This document shows, piece by piece, positions 1 through 10,690 of a stretch of DNA of 27,482 nucleotides; the stretch's first letter is position 1, and every line of letters begins with the position of its first letter. Made by a program: the position numbers and the translations under genes. Source of the stretch: Spirogloea muscicola (lineage: Eukaryota; Streptophyta; Zygnematophyceae; Spirogloeales; Spirogloeaceae); NCBI GenBank assembly GCA_009602725.1, contig WELB01000339.1, forward strand, positions 11,135 to 38,616. The letters are read 5' to 3'. Below the pieces are notes generated by a model. That model made no database searches and was not told the DNA's origin. It saw only the letters and a program-made list of their open reading frames with translations.

Positions 1-2290
1 GGGGCGGCAGGCGCCGGCGGCGCTGCCGAGGAGGGCGGCGGCGCTGCTGGCGGCGGCGCCGCGGAGGTCAAGGACGACTCGCTGAAACCCAAGGCGTCGC
101 TCCACGACGTACGTCTTCATTGCCTCGCGCTAACCTCCACTTAAAGTAAATATATTTGTTGACTGTATCCTAAAAGTTTGCAATGATATCAGCACCAGGT
201 CCAACGTCTGAGTGCAGGCAGCACAAGCCTTGGTTGTATGGAATGTGTATATATATTTGTGTATGTATATGTATGTACAGAATGTAAGCGTGAGTCAAGT
301 TCAGGCCCAAATCTGCTAGCAGAGACAGCTGACTGTGATCCCAGCGCAAGTCTACTGTTACACTCTTTACTGTCAGCCTTCCATTCAGGCTGCATTAGGC
401 AACTGAAAGAGAAATCAATTTGTGCACTTCAGCATCGCGTAACAGAACCTGTATGCTGTATTACAGTCCATCTGTGGTGATTGATTGTAGTTTGTGAGGT
501 TAGGTTAGGCGACAAATACCGGCACTTTGCCACCTGACAGCACCTTGGTCTGCTTGCAAGCCCGGCGTGCTTACAGGCGAAGCTAGCCGAGCAGCAGCAG
601 CAGAAGGAGCTGCTGCGGCGCAATGCAGAGCTGGCCAAGGTGACGGATACATAACCTTGCTGCTGAGACTCATCCCGACCACTACATACTCCAAATCATA
701 CATCCCAAAATTCAGCTTCTATACAATACTATACATTATAATGGCTCACTCTGGCCTGGTCAGGATTGCTTAGTGCGCAGCATTTCAGTCGTGCATCTGG
801 GCTGCTTCGTATGCTTCACTATCCTCAGCAGAACTTGGAGTTGACAGGTTGGAAATCTGATGCAATCAATAGTACAGTCAATGGGATGTCAATGTTACCT
901 TTTCATAGGCCTCAGCGGTCACTGTTTCAGAGTTGCTTATCTCTTCTTGTTCTCTGACCCTCGTCATTGATCAGAGAATTTGCACTGGTGTCATGATCTT
1001 GCTTTGGGTTGACCAACCCTTTTCTGCTGCAACTAGGCGAGGCTTGAGAGCGGGGACTACGAGCGTGCTCGCAGGGAGCAGGCTGAGATGCAGCGCCTCT
1101 ATGGGACTACTGACTGGAGGTTTGACTGTGCATGTCTAACTGTATCTAATATTCATCAAGGCGCACCTTGATGAACCCTGGTCGTTCACAAGCTTGATCA
1201 GCTACTCTTGATCAGGTCAAGGAGTAGGGTATAAATTGGGCCCTGAGTTGCTCTAGTTGCTGCTAACAACAAGCTCAGTTGCTAAAGAAAGGTCCTTCAG
1301 TCAGTTGCTTGCTTTCAATTCGAAGCCATGGTTGCCAATGTGCGGCTTCTTGCTGTGCTGCAGAGCTGACAAAAAGCTGCGGACAGAGAAGAGGGTGAGT
1401 TCTTAACCCACGTTCTCATATTGAAGTGCCTGGTTTATGAGCAGAAATTGAAACTCGTATTGATTTTGTAGTTGCAGATCAGTAGGTTGTCCTAGTTGAA
1501 CACTTAAGCAGGTAGATCTAGAAGCTAACAGGTTGATCAGAAGTCCTGGAAGAGAGATTGCCACCCTGCTTGACTTATGCTTCTACTTGATGTTCTTCTG
1601 ACTCATAGTGCACAAGAGGCAGGATGCAATGGATGGTAGGAGCGGAAGCTTGTAGATTCAGTTGTCAAGTATCTCAACTTCTGTCACATTAGCTGGCATC
1701 CTACTGACTGAAGAAGCTGGAGAGGACAGTGGCTGCTGGCAAGAAGCTCGCTACATTCGAGGCGAAGGAGGCCGCCAAGATGGACGCCTTCCGTGTTGCT
1801 GTGAGTCATAGAGTAATGCTACAAGTCAGAACATTGCCATGATTTCACATGTTGCCAGAGTCGTGTGCAATGGCAGTTTGGGATCTGCATCAACTGCAAT
1901 TGGTCTTGCTTGTGTTTGTTTGCCCATACCAATAAACGTTATGACAGCCTGGATCAAGGTGCAACAAGGGACGTGCTGTAGCAATTGTCTTGAGCTTGAC
2001 ATGGGAAGCACCTGTGCATTGAGTTTCTGATACTCTAACCCTGGACTGTACAGTCCAGACACTCCAGGCACTGGCAAACTTTTCTGATTGAAGTCTGCAG
2101 GGTCTTTTGACACAAGTCTCTTTGGCTGCAGCTGGGACTACCAACGGCGGAAGCACAGCGGCAGGCGGAGTGGCGCGCGGAGGCGACGCGCGCGCTGGCT
2201 GAGGCGGCCATGCTGGCCGAGGGCCAGTCGCCAGGGGGCTCAGTAAAGAAGGGCGGGTCCAAGCGAATTGGGCCCCGCCTGCCCTCCTAA
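1..2290 (+). CDS. 3' part of a gene for a charged coiled-coil protein (six exons seen)
   Basis: Six exons join in frame: 1-108, 577-639, 1037-1119, 1364-1394, 1714-1800 and 2132-2290, ending in TAA at 2288-2290. All introns are GT-AG and the phases agree (0, 0, 2, 0, 0). The visible 176 residues begin with a Gly/Ala-rich linker. They continue as a long run rich in Lys, Arg, Glu, Gln and Ala (for example AKLAEQQQQKELLRRNAELAK split over residues 37-57, then YERARREQAEMQRLYGTTDW), which looks like a coiled coil. The tail is basic and ends GSKRIGPRLPS. There is no catalytic motif, membrane segment or signal peptide. The composition would suit a cytoskeletal or flagellar scaffold protein, but that is inference. 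The start lies upstream of the window. The fifth exon has a NAGNAG acceptor (1711-1716), so one Lys may be optional. Confidence 0.75.
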
Positions 2291-2513
2291 TTGACCACCC
2301 TTTTTTTTGTAGAGTTTACCTTGACCTCTTTCTCAACCAGACTCACTCTGACTGAGTGCAGATTTGCGACTCAATTTCTGCAACTCTAAGCATTCATATG
2401 CAAATTGATGCCAGTCTAAGCCCACTTTGAGCGATCTCCTTAGGGGTTTCCTTTTACGTGCATAATACTGGCCAGCCCCATGATACAGCCGTTGCTGTCA
2501 GGTTGCCTCTGGC

Positions 2514-2518
2514 TGTAA
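2514..2518 (+). terminator. TGTAA poly(A) signal
   Basis: TGTAA lies about 225 bases behind the stop at 2290. This is the usual green-algal nuclear polyadenylation signal, so the transcript probably ends near 2530. Confidence 0.5.
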
Positions 2519-2530
2519 GCACAAGCTCAT

Positions 2531-2991
2531 TCTTGTGACACTATTGTGACACTCCTCGCTGTATTGGTTCTGTCATCTAAAGTTGTGTTAAGATCCTGAA
2601 CACTAAACCCTGAGCTTAGCATACTGCAAAGAGGTAGAAATGGTGGGACTCCAAGAGAGCCACAGGAGCCCCCTCTCCCGCCCCCCAGACCCCGCCGGTC
2701 TGTACGAGTTTGTTCGTCTTTTTTTTCAACAACATCACAGAACCTTAATATAGGGATTCTAGCACTAGCTTAAGCTGTTCAATCTGTTCTGCACTCAATG
2801 TCAGTATTGGGCACAAGGACAGCCGCTATGTACTTATATCCCTGTGGCTGACAACAGATGATTGAATGCACATCCTTGCTATCCCCCAGCTCGGAGCCTA
2901 CTGATCGACAACAAGAACTGTTTTACTTACTTACTGTTCTGGCCTGAATACTGATGCCAGCTCTTAACCTCTATTGACTCATTGCCTGTGG
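2531..2991. other. Intergenic stretch without a recognised gene
   Basis: I see no convincing exon here. It holds a C-rich patch (about 2670-2695) and T-rich runs, and it leads into the 3' end of a LINE copy at 2992. Confidence 0.5.
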
Positions 2992-4491
2992 GAGAAAAGG
3001 CGCGCGGTGCGCATGAAATTGAAAGGGAGGCCAATTCTAGCCTTAAATGACCTGTTAACTGGGTAATGAGCTGGCTAAGGGGGACACTAAGTATCCCCGA
3101 GTGAGCACATGCATATCTGACAAGCTAAGCTGAGGCGCCAAACCACCACCACGGAAGCCATTAGCCTGTGCTAATGCACGACCAGCACGCTGGCGTATCG
3201 CGAGTGCCTGGGAGCGCTGTAGACTCAATGATAGCCGCATTCTATAGCATGCAACAATGGCTTGCGTGACGTTAGAATGCCCCGAGCTACCCGCCCGACT
3301 ACGTCGGCGGCATCGACATGCAGTGCCAGGCGATGAAGGAGGGAAGACCACTTCGTTCCGTAGCCGCCGTAGATGTCCATGGCGCATGGGAAGAAGTGGT
3401 CGCCCCGGGGGTGGTCATTGTAGTGCCTCTCCTTCTTCCTCTCCGCATGATGTGTCGCCCAACCTGGCACAGTCGGTGTGGGTGCCCCTGGTTGGAATGC
3501 GTCGATGAGAACGACGTCGAGGAGAAGACGAGGCCCACCACTCCGGGGGGTGGCCACCACATCCAGACGCCTGACGTATGGCCTGCCACGCTTCTGGAGC
3601 ACCGGCATGATGCCCGGCACCTCCATGGCCGCATGACAACCTGCCTCGCGCACCAAGCCATACATAGCGTCTCTGAGAAGATTGTGGGAGGCATTACGTT
3701 CACTTTCCTCAAACCATCGAAGCATGTGGGCTGCCAAAGATATCTCATCCTCCGAACGGTGGCCACATTCACACTGTCGAATGCCAGCCAAACAAAGTGG
3801 AGGGAGGCCGAGATGGTGGTGGACAGCCGTCCGGAAGAGGTCGTCGGAGAGCCGGAGGGATTCATAAATCAGCAGAGCGTTGAGCCACTCCGACGCCCCC
3901 GGAGAGCTGATGGAGTGGAGACGAGAGAGCCCACGCCCATCCTCCTTGAGCAGAGCTTTGAGGTGGCTCATGGCTCGCTCGTTGGCTGCACGTGAAAAGC
4001 GAGCTTGAGCCTTCAGGTCAGAGCATCTTGCCCATGCAGCAAAGTCGACCTGATCTGCCGCAAGTGATGGGAAGGAGCGGAGAAGGTCTCTGCGAACGTC
4101 AGAGAGGGAGGTTTGAAAGGGCAGGGTCCCATTTGCTACGCCAGCTATTGCTGGTGCCAGTACTGGCTGACCCCTCCTGATGAAGCGCGTAGAAACTGTG
4201 GAGGCCACTTGGGCCCAACACCCCAGGTGCGCCGCGCGAGCCAGGTGAGCCAGAGAGCGGCAGCCAAGGCCGCCCTTGCCTATAGGGAGTGTCATTTGTA
4301 GGAGGGCGGCAGGCGTTGTAAGGAGTGCCGGGTGGTCCAGCAGGCCGAGCAGAGCCTGTTGGAGGCTGACATCCGCAGCGGCATGTATGTTGTCCAGAAG
4401 CGGTGGTTGGAGGAACTGCCCGCTGCAGGTAGGTTGGGCGTTGGGCCACGCACCGGGTTAGGATAGCAGCAACTAGCTGAGAGTCATGCAA
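2992..4491 (-). mobile_element. 5'-truncated, frameshifted LINE with restriction-like endonuclease C-terminus
   Basis: Read on the minus strand, this is the part of a LINE polyprotein that follows the reverse transcriptase core. It begins near 4488 with a segment containing RCVAQRPTYLQRAVPP, shifts frame near 4400, and continues through LPIGKGGLGCRSLAHLARAA. A zinc-finger/RLE block follows: CECG, a later His, then SHNLLRDAM, a GRPYVRRLDVV segment and LLLDVV (about 3480-3770). This order matches the C-terminus of algal and oomycete LINEs with a restriction-like endonuclease (Dualen/RandI-type is the closest class I know). That reading frame stops at 3225. The expected ending, YRMRLSLSLQRSQALAIRQR to VLTRGY, is found in another frame at about 3060-3250. 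Its normal stop is lost by a one-base change. The 3' end is marked by a GC-rich palindrome at 2998-3015. Dead copy; no RT palm motif remains. Confidence 0.75.
3225..4295 (-). pseudogene. LINE ORF2 remnant: zinc finger and RLE domain
   Basis: This is the longest open stretch of the truncated LINE, 356 codons from an internal Met. It opens with the linker behind the reverse transcriptase (LPIGKGGLGCRSLAHLARAA). A helical region follows, then the CxCG...H...SHN zinc-finger-like block, then a PD-(D/E)XK-like endonuclease core with RRLDVV and LLLDVVLIDAF. In known families this domain nicks target DNA for target-primed reverse transcription. The true protein would extend at both ends, but frameshifts near 4400 and 3300 break it. 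The opposite strand is also open for 225 codons (3318-3995); that is a shadow of this frame. Confidence 0.7.
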
Positions 4492-5166
4492 TGTGGGGAG
4501 GGCTGGGAGAGTCTTTGGTGTCCGTTATTTTTTGGGCTGGCCTCTCCCAGCCACCAGTCAATCTGGCCGCGCTTGCTCTTGAACTGTCACTCGATGGTTG
4601 CCTGCACCTCCTGCCCCACATTTGCCGCCTCGCCCAGAGGGACTCCGAGCTCCACCCTGCCGAGGGGGGGGGCTGGCACCCGACCGGAAGCTGAAGGGTG
4701 GGATGCCGACTGGCGACCATGCCGTACATTTGTCGGGACGGAATCAAGAATCATTCTATCTGCCAAATGTTCTCCATCCACACTTACGAGACCATTTGCC
4801 TGCACCGGGCTTGCTACCAGTCGTCCTCCTCTGGAGGACCACCTCCTCTGGAGGACCAGAGTTACCCCCTAGAAAGCGCTCTACCTAATGTACGACAGTG
4901 GCTGTGCAACGCCAAGCCCAAAGAAAGAAGAAGGTGTATAGGGCCGGAAGACAATAGCTCTTCCAAATTGACAGTAATGGCTGTGAGAGGCCAGCCCGAA
5001 TTTAATGGAACAGGTCTGAAAGTGCCAGACGGACGAAGACAAGACCATACAGCCATGCAAGACGACAACGAATGGATCTTAATTACCCCTGGAAGCCACC
5101 AGATTGTCACCTTATCGGCAAGAAGGGGCACACATCCCCCCCATGAAGCTTCTCTTCCGCTAAAAC
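4492..5166. other. Spacer between two LINE copies, with hairpin cassettes
   Basis: No recognised gene. A double-hairpin repeat lies at 4534-4576, and a partial hairpin (GGCTGTGAGAGGCCAGCCC) at about 4979-4997. A 17-bp unit repeats at about 4826-4859. A 163-codon open frame covers much of it (4698-5189) but has no family resemblance and runs into the LINE 3' end, so I do not call it a gene. Confidence 0.4.
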
Positions 5167-5450
5167 GAGAAGGCGCGCGGTGCGCATGAAAGTGAAAGGG
5201 AGGCCAATTCTAGCCTTACATACGTTCTTGTAACGGGGTAATGAGTTGGCTAAGGGGGGCACTAATATCCTCGAGTGAGCACATACATATCTGACAAGCT
5301 AAGCTGAGGAGCCAGACCACCATCACGGAACCCATCAGCCTGACCTAATGCACGCCCAGCACGCTGGTGTATTGCGAGTGCCTGGGAGCTCTGTAGACTC
5401 AATGGTAGCCGCATTCTCAGCAGGCGACGATGGCTAAAGAGTCCAGCAAT
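5167..5450 (-). mobile_element. Second LINE 3'-end copy, truncated
   Basis: This copy is close to 2992-3260 along its whole length by eye. It keeps the C-terminal coding end in one frame (RMRLPLSLQSSQALAIHQRA through YVLTRGY and a TAG stop near 5262). Next come a short 3' UTR and the terminal GGCGCGCGGTGCGCATGAAA palindrome region at 5171-5190. The 5' truncation falls near 5450, so only about 60 codons of the polyprotein remain. Its stop codon is intact, unlike the first copy. Confidence 0.7.
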
Positions 5451-5550
5451 TTGCTGCTGTTGTCGACTGCATGGCGTTCGTCTTTGCAGCACTTGCCCCT
5501 CTGAGGGCATTCCAAAAGTAGCTTGCTTGTCCATGACAGTTGCTGTCATG

Positions 5551-5887
5551 TGCTCTCAGTACATCCGTGACTATCAATGTCAGAGACGGGAGACAGCTAG
5601 ATCTTCATAGCACATTAAGCTTGACCTTACCCGTGGCAGCTGCAGGCAGCTGCTACTCCCACGTTGGCCCACAGCTGTGCTCCGCCTGCAGCAGGCCCTA
5701 CGGCCACTTGACCATTTCTTTTGTCCAGCCACAGCCTATGGCGTTCACATTGCCGCCAGCACGCGCATGGTGGACTTCGTTGCATGAGCTCTGGCTGGCC
5801 TACTTGTGTGCAACCTGGGCTTTAGTGGACAAGCTAATGCTTGACATATCAAAAGAGCACCTCTGTCTCTGAGAACATCCACAGCAG
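5551..5887. other. No gene recognised
   Basis: Several short open frames overlap here on both strands, with no family resemblance. The earlier exons of a methyltransferase would be expected here, given the relic that follows, but I could not find them. Confidence 0.35.
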
Positions 5888-7187
5888 AACAAGGATAGCT
5901 CCTCTGTGGAGCTTCAGCTCCGTAGCACTGAATGCGTTGGTGCTTCTGTGCGCAACAAGCGGAATCAAAACCAAGTGAGATCAGAGTCTGCCCTGACTGA
6001 GGGTTGCAGCTGGAGTGCAGCCCAGTTAAGATCTCTTGCATCACGTCTTAGGTGCTCACTAGTCTCTCCTCATAATTCTTGTTTTGCAGGTTCGCTGACT
6101 CTGGCAGGAAGTTCCAGCTATGGCTCCTCATGGCAAGCGATTACAGCAGTTGCCATGACAGAGTGGATAACACCGTGGCCAGGATCAGGTACTATGTGCC
6201 CATCTTTGGCACTGGCTTAATGGGCACTGACGGCCTGGGTGAGAAGGAGAAGCATTGAGACCTTGCACTGCTCTGTGATGTTGCCATCATAGTCAGTATG
6301 ACAAGCATCGAGCAGCTTGTCAATATGCACCAATATTAGGCACCCTGGTGCTTTGCGCAGAGATTACCAAGAATTTGTCGCCAAGCTTGGACTTCAGAAG
6401 GGTCACCGAGTGCTCGATGTTGGCTGTGGCATCAATGAAGGTGCCTTCTACATGGCAAAAGAGTTTGAACCTGATGTCACTGCTTTAGACCTGTCTGTGA
6501 ACATGGTGGGTCCATGATAGAGCAACCTAGACTTGTTTTGCCTGCTCCTAGCAGAGTATTATGTGCCCTTTCGCATAGCAGGATATCTTTGTATCACTAT
6601 TTGATTGTGTCTTCGTTTGTTGGTTCAGTTTATTCTGAGGGTCCAGCTCATTCACACGTATGCCGTCTTGCAGTGCAGGGACTTTGCTGGTTTTGAACAA
6701 AATTATTGTACCCAAGCTGCAGAGTTCTCTTGCTCTGAGAGGCTCTGCCATTACTTGGCAGGTTCAGAAAATGGGGTCAAAACCTTCATGCCTGCATTTG
6801 AAGTGCTGCTTGTGCACTTGTCTGCACTGGTTGTCCCGTAGCCATTCGGTGCTGCACATCCCTCGATGGACACCACCCAGACTTCTTCTGATGTCGAGGT
6901 GCGACTCTCTGTTCGTATAAATGCTACAAGGTCTTGAAGGCCAAAACATGTGCTCCAGATCAAGTAGGGCTCCGAAGATGATCCTAGCCATCAGTGAGTG
7001 CTTGGTAGTCATGATGCTTCAAAAAACTTTACTTTCCACACTCCAGCTGTAATTTCATCATCTTAGACAAGTTGGTTTCCTTAAGCTTCAGATTTAGTAC
7101 CTTGTGCAGGCACCAAGGACGGCATTGTCTGAGGCAAACCCGCTGTTGGTCAACCGCTGGGGCCTTGACAAATTGGTTCAGCTTTAG
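5888..7187 (+). pseudogene. Phosphoethanolamine N-methyltransferase relic (partial, decayed exons)
   Basis: Four patches occur in the right order. Patch 1, 5888-5974, encodes SVELQLRSTECVGASVRNKR then NQNQ and ends at a GTGAGA donor. It matches the end of the first methyltransferase half of plant PEAMT, where an intron also follows NQNQ. Patch 2, 6361-6505, encodes YQEFVAKLGLQKGHRVLDVG then CG, with the SAM-binding motif, and ends LSVNM at a GT donor. It matches the start of the second half. Patch 3, 6723-6898, has SSLALRGSAI and later SRSHSVLHI, which align with the ISFALERAI and YSRDTILHI regions of PEAMT, but it is degraded and probably frameshifted. Patch 4, 7110-7187, ends NRWGLDKLVQL-stop, where PEAMT ends near QRWGLF. 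Known PEAMT makes phosphocholine by three SAM-dependent methylations. Here most of the enzyme is missing, so this is probably a dead duplicate. Patches 1 and 2 are the strong evidence; 3 and 4 are suggestive. Confidence 0.6.
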
Positions 7188-7610
7188 GATCAATTCGGCA
7201 GGTGAAAGCGAGGGTGTATACTGCCCATGGGCCCACCATCAAGATCTGCAACATACCACCACTGCTAACGATGTAAATACATCTACAACGATGGATGATG
7301 TACAACACCCCTACAACCTCCACACCTCCATGAGGGTGTTTCACATCATCCCTCCAGCAGTTCTTTCCTGTACTGTCAGGACATTGACTTTGTGATTTAC
7401 TAGCTTTATTCCTGCCAACTGGGCACTCACCTAGTTTCTCTAGGACGGAGAGCTTTTGCATTAGCATCATCAACAACTTAGCCTGGTCCAGCACGGATTG
7501 GCAGCATGCTGTGTAAAATAAGTGGCGGTATCCGAGGGCAAAGGCGCCAGCGACAGGCAGCGCCCATGCAGGCTGGACTGTGACGCAATTCTGCCATATG
7601 AGCCAGTAGC
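7188..7610. other. No gene recognised
   Basis: Only short overlapping open frames on both strands, with no matching splice sites or family motifs. Confidence 0.35.
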
Positions 7611-7732
7611 ATTAAGTACACTTGTAAGAGGCAAATCGATGTCGTTGATTCATCAAACTGCATGTGCTGGAATTAAGTACACTTGTAAGGGGCAAATCGA
7701 TGTCGTTAATTCATCAAACTGCATGTGCTGGA
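7611..7732 (+). repeat. 61-bp tandem duplication (two units)
   Basis: Two adjacent near-identical 61-bp units, 7611-7671 and 7672-7732. Both begin ATTAAGTACACTTGTAAG and differ at two positions by eye, so the duplication is recent. No coding role is visible. Confidence 0.9.
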
Positions 7733-9681
7733 GAGCGTAAACTACACTTCCACCACTGCAGCATATCAACAGTCAGATCTGCTAACACAGTAGTGCCCAT
7801 GGGACAGCACAAGGAGACCCACTGCAGAAGACGAAGCCTGCAAGCAGGACGATACTATGTCCAATGATGTCTGATGGCGCAACTCAGAGATGTTCAGTTT
7901 ACAGTGAAGGAACAAAAAGTACTAGCAATCACAATAATACATCAACATTGACTTGAGATGTCAAGACAACAACCAAGATGGTACCTTAAGCAGACCCTAG
8001 GACGAGTAACCAAGTGGCAGTGTTAAGCCGACTTATGATCAATCCGCCAATGCTAGCAATTGTGACAGCAGCAGCACTTCACATTTTCATTTACAGCCCA
8101 TCTCTTGGAGAGCTTATTTCTCTCGTGGAGGCTGGTGGCCAAGGCCTCTAGCAGAAATACCCTGCGACGATGTTTGTATTTTTTTGTCATCTCAATCAGC
8201 AAGCCCATCATTAATTATTTGCACTCTCAGGGATCGTATTCAGCCTGGCCTCTGGCTGCCAAATGAGGAAACTTACCAACTGCAGGCTTGGCAGCCACAT
8301 GCTGATTGGAGCTGAATAATGATCTGATCTTTCAAGAGGCTTGGTCAGGCCCAAGAGCACTAAGTTGGAAGTGCAACAAGGTGCAAAGTATCATAAACAA
8401 AACATAGCAGTGCGCTTACAAGCCTTCTCGTAAAGGTGGGGTGCGTCAGTTGCCAAGCATGGTCGTGAGCGTACAGTTGAAAACTCTGGGCTGGGGAGGC
8501 GAGAGGAGTCAGAACACCAGTTGTAAGTGACTGTATTGCAGGTGACTGACCAGATCTATTAGCATATTCGTGTTGGAGGTGATATTAGTCCTAACAGAGT
8601 CCGAGTTGAGTGGCATATACATTGACAAGGCCTAGGGCTTGCACCCGTTCACCTATGTCAATGAAAAGAGTCATCATGAAAAGTCCAGTCCGAGCAAGAC
8701 CAAGCAGAAGAGTCACCACAACCAGTAACAAACGACTGGTCGTCTACTGACCACATGACCAATGTGTAGTCTGTGGACGCTTGGCTACTTAGCAGCTATA
8801 AGGAAAGCGATGCCCTTTGCAGGTGAGCGCTGTAGGGTGTTGGTGACTACATCAAGCAATCAAGTGCCCCAGGAAACAATAAGGAAGCCACGGTACTCTT
8901 GATGTTGGTCACGCCACAGAACGCCAGCAGGCAGACAGCAATAGCTACAAAAAGCACCGAGACCATGGCAAGATGCATGCGTTGGTGTTTATCTCAGCCC
9001 ACCTGTTACAGAGCGTGTCATATTTAAGGACAGGGTGCATATATTACTACAACCTACTCCTATTTTCATTCTTATAATTAGAACACAGCTGCGTGTTTGA
9101 CAGCTGTACAAGTATACCAGCACAGTGTCTAAGGAGTGCACAGATCCACATGCAGATCCACATGCAAATACACATACACGTCTCGTGCACCTTCCTAAAC
9201 TTTTTGGAAGGTCACAAGGCTGGAATGTGTCGCCGTTGGCCTCATTATCGAGAGACCGAAGAACTAAAAAGTGTTGGACAACTATGTCATTCCGTCCCGC
9301 TTGCAGTCTTGACAAATACCATGAAGGGAACCAAGCCTGCAACAGCCAATTACACCAACACATCACAGAGCCACCAGATATTACCAATAATCAACTGTAC
9401 AGAGAAATGTACTGGCACACTAACCCAGCTTTAATCTGATTATGGACTGAAGCAGCTGGTTACTAGGATTGACCTGAATTATTTGCATCTGCACCAGGCA
9501 TGCCAACCTATCTCTGTGACAATGCCATGGCTTTGACTGCTTATCACCAACGTCTGTCTTTACTGCTATTGACTTTCAATCCGTCGCAGTACGACAAGCT
9601 TTGCACAAACACAGACTAAAGCAGGCTAAGAGCATAGACACTTGTTTGGAAAGTATGTGGCCTAACCTTTTGGATCTTCTT
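7733..9681. other. Long stretch without a supported gene
   Basis: Nearly 2 kb of AT-richer sequence with scattered short open frames and no recognised motif. TTACA (TGTAA on the minus strand) occurs several times, for example near 8093 and 9006. This could mark the 3' end of the minus-strand candidate at 9682-10469, but I could not identify downstream exons. A small CA-rich repeat lies near 9145-9175 (GATCCACATGCA twice). Confidence 0.4.
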
Positions 9682-10469
9682 GAGGGTTCCCATCACATCA
9701 GTGACGGTATCACTGAAGTCGTCAAGCCTAAGCTGACTCCTTGCACTCAAACATTCGTTTGCTCGTATAATCGCTCTAGCGTTATTTAATTGGACTATAA
9801 TTTGAGCTAGGAGTTGCAACAACATCTCAGCCTTGGGTATAGAGACTCTGGCAGGGTTCCTCGGCCATGGCTCCAGGTTAATGTTCTTCAGAGACTGATA
9901 GACCTGCACGGCGAGCAGTCAACCTAATTCAGATGTCGTCTAACATACTAGGTTGACTGGCAAAGTGCTGCATGGCTGCATGAAGGTGCACCTTGGCTGG
10001 GTGCGCAGGAAAGGAGCAAGTGACTACAGCAGTAAGGACGACAGACAGCTGACAGAGATGGTGTTTCCATTTCCATTTGCGAGCAAAGGCTGAGAGCTTG
10101 ACATGGTCGTGAAGCATGAAGTCCTTACCTTGTGTGCAACAATGAGAATACATGTAGCTTCTCACCTTCTTCGCAGTAGAAGCTGAGCGCACGGTCTTGA
10201 TACAGCTCGATGGCTCCGGCTCCTCATTCAGTCCCTCGACCACTGGCCTCGTCGGCCCGCGTGACGCAGGATATTGCCAGCAATCCTTGGAGAGCGTCGC
10301 TGCCCCGAGGAAATGCAGGACACAGAGCACCGTTTCTTGCGCCACTCCTTGGAGGCCCATTGTGTACAGGCCGAGCGCCGCTGCCGCGAACCAATGTAGG
10401 TGCCAGGATGCCACGCCTTGGCCAGGGTGCGCCGCAGCAGGGTGTGGGGTCCTGGTACCGAGCTAGCAA
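9682..10469 (-). CDS. Unknown protein, two candidate exons on the minus strand
   Basis: The better exon is 9682-9902. A CAG acceptor precedes it and an AAG|GTTAGG donor follows. It reads VYQSLKNINLEPWPRNPARV, later AEMLLQLLAQIIVQLNNARA, then DFSDTVTDVMGTLKKIQK. This 73-residue stretch looks like a normal amphipathic protein. Upstream, a frame running down to a GTGAGA donor at about 10166 ends SASTAKK and joins it in phase. That frame contains a hydrophobic patch (WFAAAALGLYTMG) that could be a membrane anchor. All three minus frames of this GC-rich upstream part are open, so the choice rests on the splice phase alone. I do not recognise the family, and I found neither a start nor a stop. Confidence 0.4.
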
Positions 10470-10525
10470 GTGGCGCGCGCAGCACTACATGCACTGCATA
10501 GACTGATGGGCCTTGTCCGTCAGCT

Positions 10526-10690
10526 TGGCACATGTACCCGATGAGGCCAGCCCAGAATAAGGAGGGGGCCGGGAAAGCGTATTCACCACACCTCGACCCT
10601 CGTAGAAGAAAGCGGTCGCCCACAGAGAAGAGGGGGCTGGCGAAGCCAGCTCAGAACTTTGCCAGCCCAAAAGGGAATAACAGTGTCCAA
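10526..10690 (-). repeat. Cluster of hairpin cassettes (GGGCTGG/CCAGCCC family)
   Basis: Three stem halves lie close together: GAGGCCAGCCCAGAATAAGG near 10537, GGGGGCTGGCGAAGCCAGC near 10634, and TTTGCCAGCCCAAAAGGG near 10658. The flanking texts (GGCCGGGAAAGCG, GTGTCCAAAGCC) match the flanks of the other cassettes, in inverted orientation. This marks the left edge of the repeat-dense region. Confidence 0.55.

Noticed and set aside
3318-3995. 225-codon plus frame
   Set aside because: It is antisense to the LINE RLE domain, whose motifs clearly assign coding to the minus strand.
4698-5189. 163-codon plus frame between the LINE copies
   Set aside because: It contains hairpin cassette and short repeat sequence, ends inside the LINE terminus, and has no recognisable domain.
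6098-6191. Open block after a TTTTGCAG acceptor (FADSGRKFQLWLLM) as an extra methyltransferase exon
   Set aside because: It shows no similarity to the part of PEAMT expected between the NQNQ and VAKLGL patches.
7611-7732. CRISPR-like array
   Set aside because: Only two adjacent units without spacers; a plain tandem duplication in a eukaryotic sequence.
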